Shown here piece after piece: positions 5,552 to 6,014 of a stretch of 6,014 nt of DNA; the stretch's first letter is position 1, and the number at the start of each line of letters is the position of its first letter. This DNA comes from Oscillospiraceae bacterium (GTDB lineage Bacteria; Bacillota; Clostridia; Oscillospirales; Acutalibacteraceae), in contig WREG01000129.1 in the NCBI GenBank assembly GCA_009779455.1, positions 1 through 6,014 on the forward strand. The letters are read 5' to 3'. The translations under genes were made by a program, and so were the position numbers. The notes under the pieces are model-generated. The model was not told the origin of the DNA. It searched no databases and saw nothing but the letters and a program-made list of their open reading frames with translations.

Positions 5552-5572
5552 CATAATTCAAAATTCATAATT
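5552..5572 (-). repeat. Threefold AT-rich heptamer across the 3' end of purE
   Basis: On the minus strand three 7-base units follow one another: AATTATG, AATTTTG, AATTATG. They supply the last codons (Asn-Tyr-Glu-Phe) and the TGA of purE and run into the purE-purF spacer. The surrounding purE sequence is GC-rich, so this looks like an intergenic repeat that overlaps or has overwritten the gene's tail. Confidence 0.55.
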
Positions 5573-6014
5573 ATTTTGCAGATCCTCATCTTTTTTAACA
5601 ACCGCTTCCGCCATCGCCGTTTTTTTTGCGTATAATTTTTCCGTCAGCCCGGCGTCGGCGCCCGCCAAAATTTGGACCGCCAGTATCGCGGCGTTCGTCC
5701 CGCCGTTTACGGCCACCGTCGCTACGGGGATGCCCGGCGGCATCTGGACTGTTGACAAAAGCGCGTCAAGCCCTTCCAAAGAGCTTTTGACGGGTACGCC
5801 GATGACGGGCAGGACAGTGTTCGCCGCAACCGCGCCCGCAAGATGGGCGGCCATCCCCGCCATTGCTATAATAACTCCGAAGCCGTTTTTCTCCGCGCTC
5901 ATTGAAAATTCCCTCGCCCTGTCAGGCGTCCTGTGCGCGGACATGATATGCGCCTCGAAAGGCACTCCGTATTCCCCGAAAACCTTAAAAGCCGCCTCGG
6001 CTATGTTCAAATCG
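5558..6014 (-). CDS. purE: N5-carboxyaminoimidazole ribonucleotide mutase, class I PurE (5' end outside window)
   Basis: PurE converts N5-CAIR to CAIR, step 6 of the pathway; the family forms octamers in the cytosol. The visible 151 residues start with Asp-Leu, which would be the end of the N-terminal GSDSDL phosphate-binding motif, so only about 8-12 residues are missing and the full length would be near the usual 160-165. Seen from the fragment start are MSAHRTPDR at 24-32 with the catalytic His27, IAMAGMAAHLAGAVAANT at 49-66, LPVIGVPVKSSLEGLDALLS at 68-87, and VQMPPGIPVATVAVNG at 89-104 followed by GTNAAILAVQIL at 105-116. These are typical of bacterial class I enzymes, which normally rely on PurK for N5-CAIR; no purK is visible here. 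The in-frame TTG at 6008-6010 is not the start, because it would remove the phosphate-binding loop. The last residues (QNNYEF) come from an AT-rich heptamer repeat and are not family-like. Confidence 0.95.
   Translation of the reverse strand, partial: DLNIAEAAFKVFGEYGVPFEAHIMSAHRTPDRAREFSMSAEKNGFGVIIAMAGMAAHLAGAVAANTVLPVIGVPVKSSLEGLDALLSTVQMPPGIPVATVAVNGGTNAAILAVQILAGADAGLTEKLYAKKTAMAEAVVKKDEDLQNNYEF

Overview
All recognisable genes in this window lie on the minus strand and read from high to low coordinates. They form one de novo purine biosynthesis cluster. In transcription order: purE (5' end outside the window), purF, a HAD-family phosphatase, an HD-domain phosphohydrolase, a small P-loop kinase, purM, a PurO-type IMP cyclohydrolase, and the first 52 codons of a stand-alone AICAR formyltransferase. 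Junctions are short or overlapping (36, 64, -1, 26, 171, 33 and 44 bp), as expected of an operon. No rho-independent terminator on the minus strand interrupts it, and no promoter or purine riboswitch is visible, so control probably lies upstream of purE.

The organism is most likely a Clostridia-class Firmicute (Oscillospirales-like), possibly uncultured. This is inferred from the Bacillus-type PurF (propeptide plus four iron-sulfur cysteines), from an archaeal-type IMP cyclohydrolase paired with a separate AICAR formyltransferase instead of bifunctional PurH, and from GTAGGGG-type palindromic intergenic repeats that I associate from memory with this group. It cannot be placed more precisely from the sequence alone.

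Pathway logic: PurF makes phosphoribosylamine from PRPP and glutamine (step 1). PurM closes the imidazole ring to AIR (step 5). PurE makes CAIR (step 6). The formyltransferase makes FAICAR (step 9) and PurO cyclises it to IMP (step 10). purN, often found next to purM, is absent between purM and purO.

The least ordinary part is 2165-4046. Here three non-pathway genes (HAD phosphatase, HD phosphohydrolase, P-loop kinase) separate purF from purM. Two of them are strikingly AT-rich next to GC-rich pur genes, and the block is flanked by small palindromic repeats (2066-2149 and 4065-4085). It looks like an acquired nucleotide-metabolism or housecleaning module inside the pur operon. I see no CRISPR array, transposase, tRNA, rRNA or phage gene, and nothing that clearly amounts to a wholly new system. 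Every stretch without a gene is under 300 bases.
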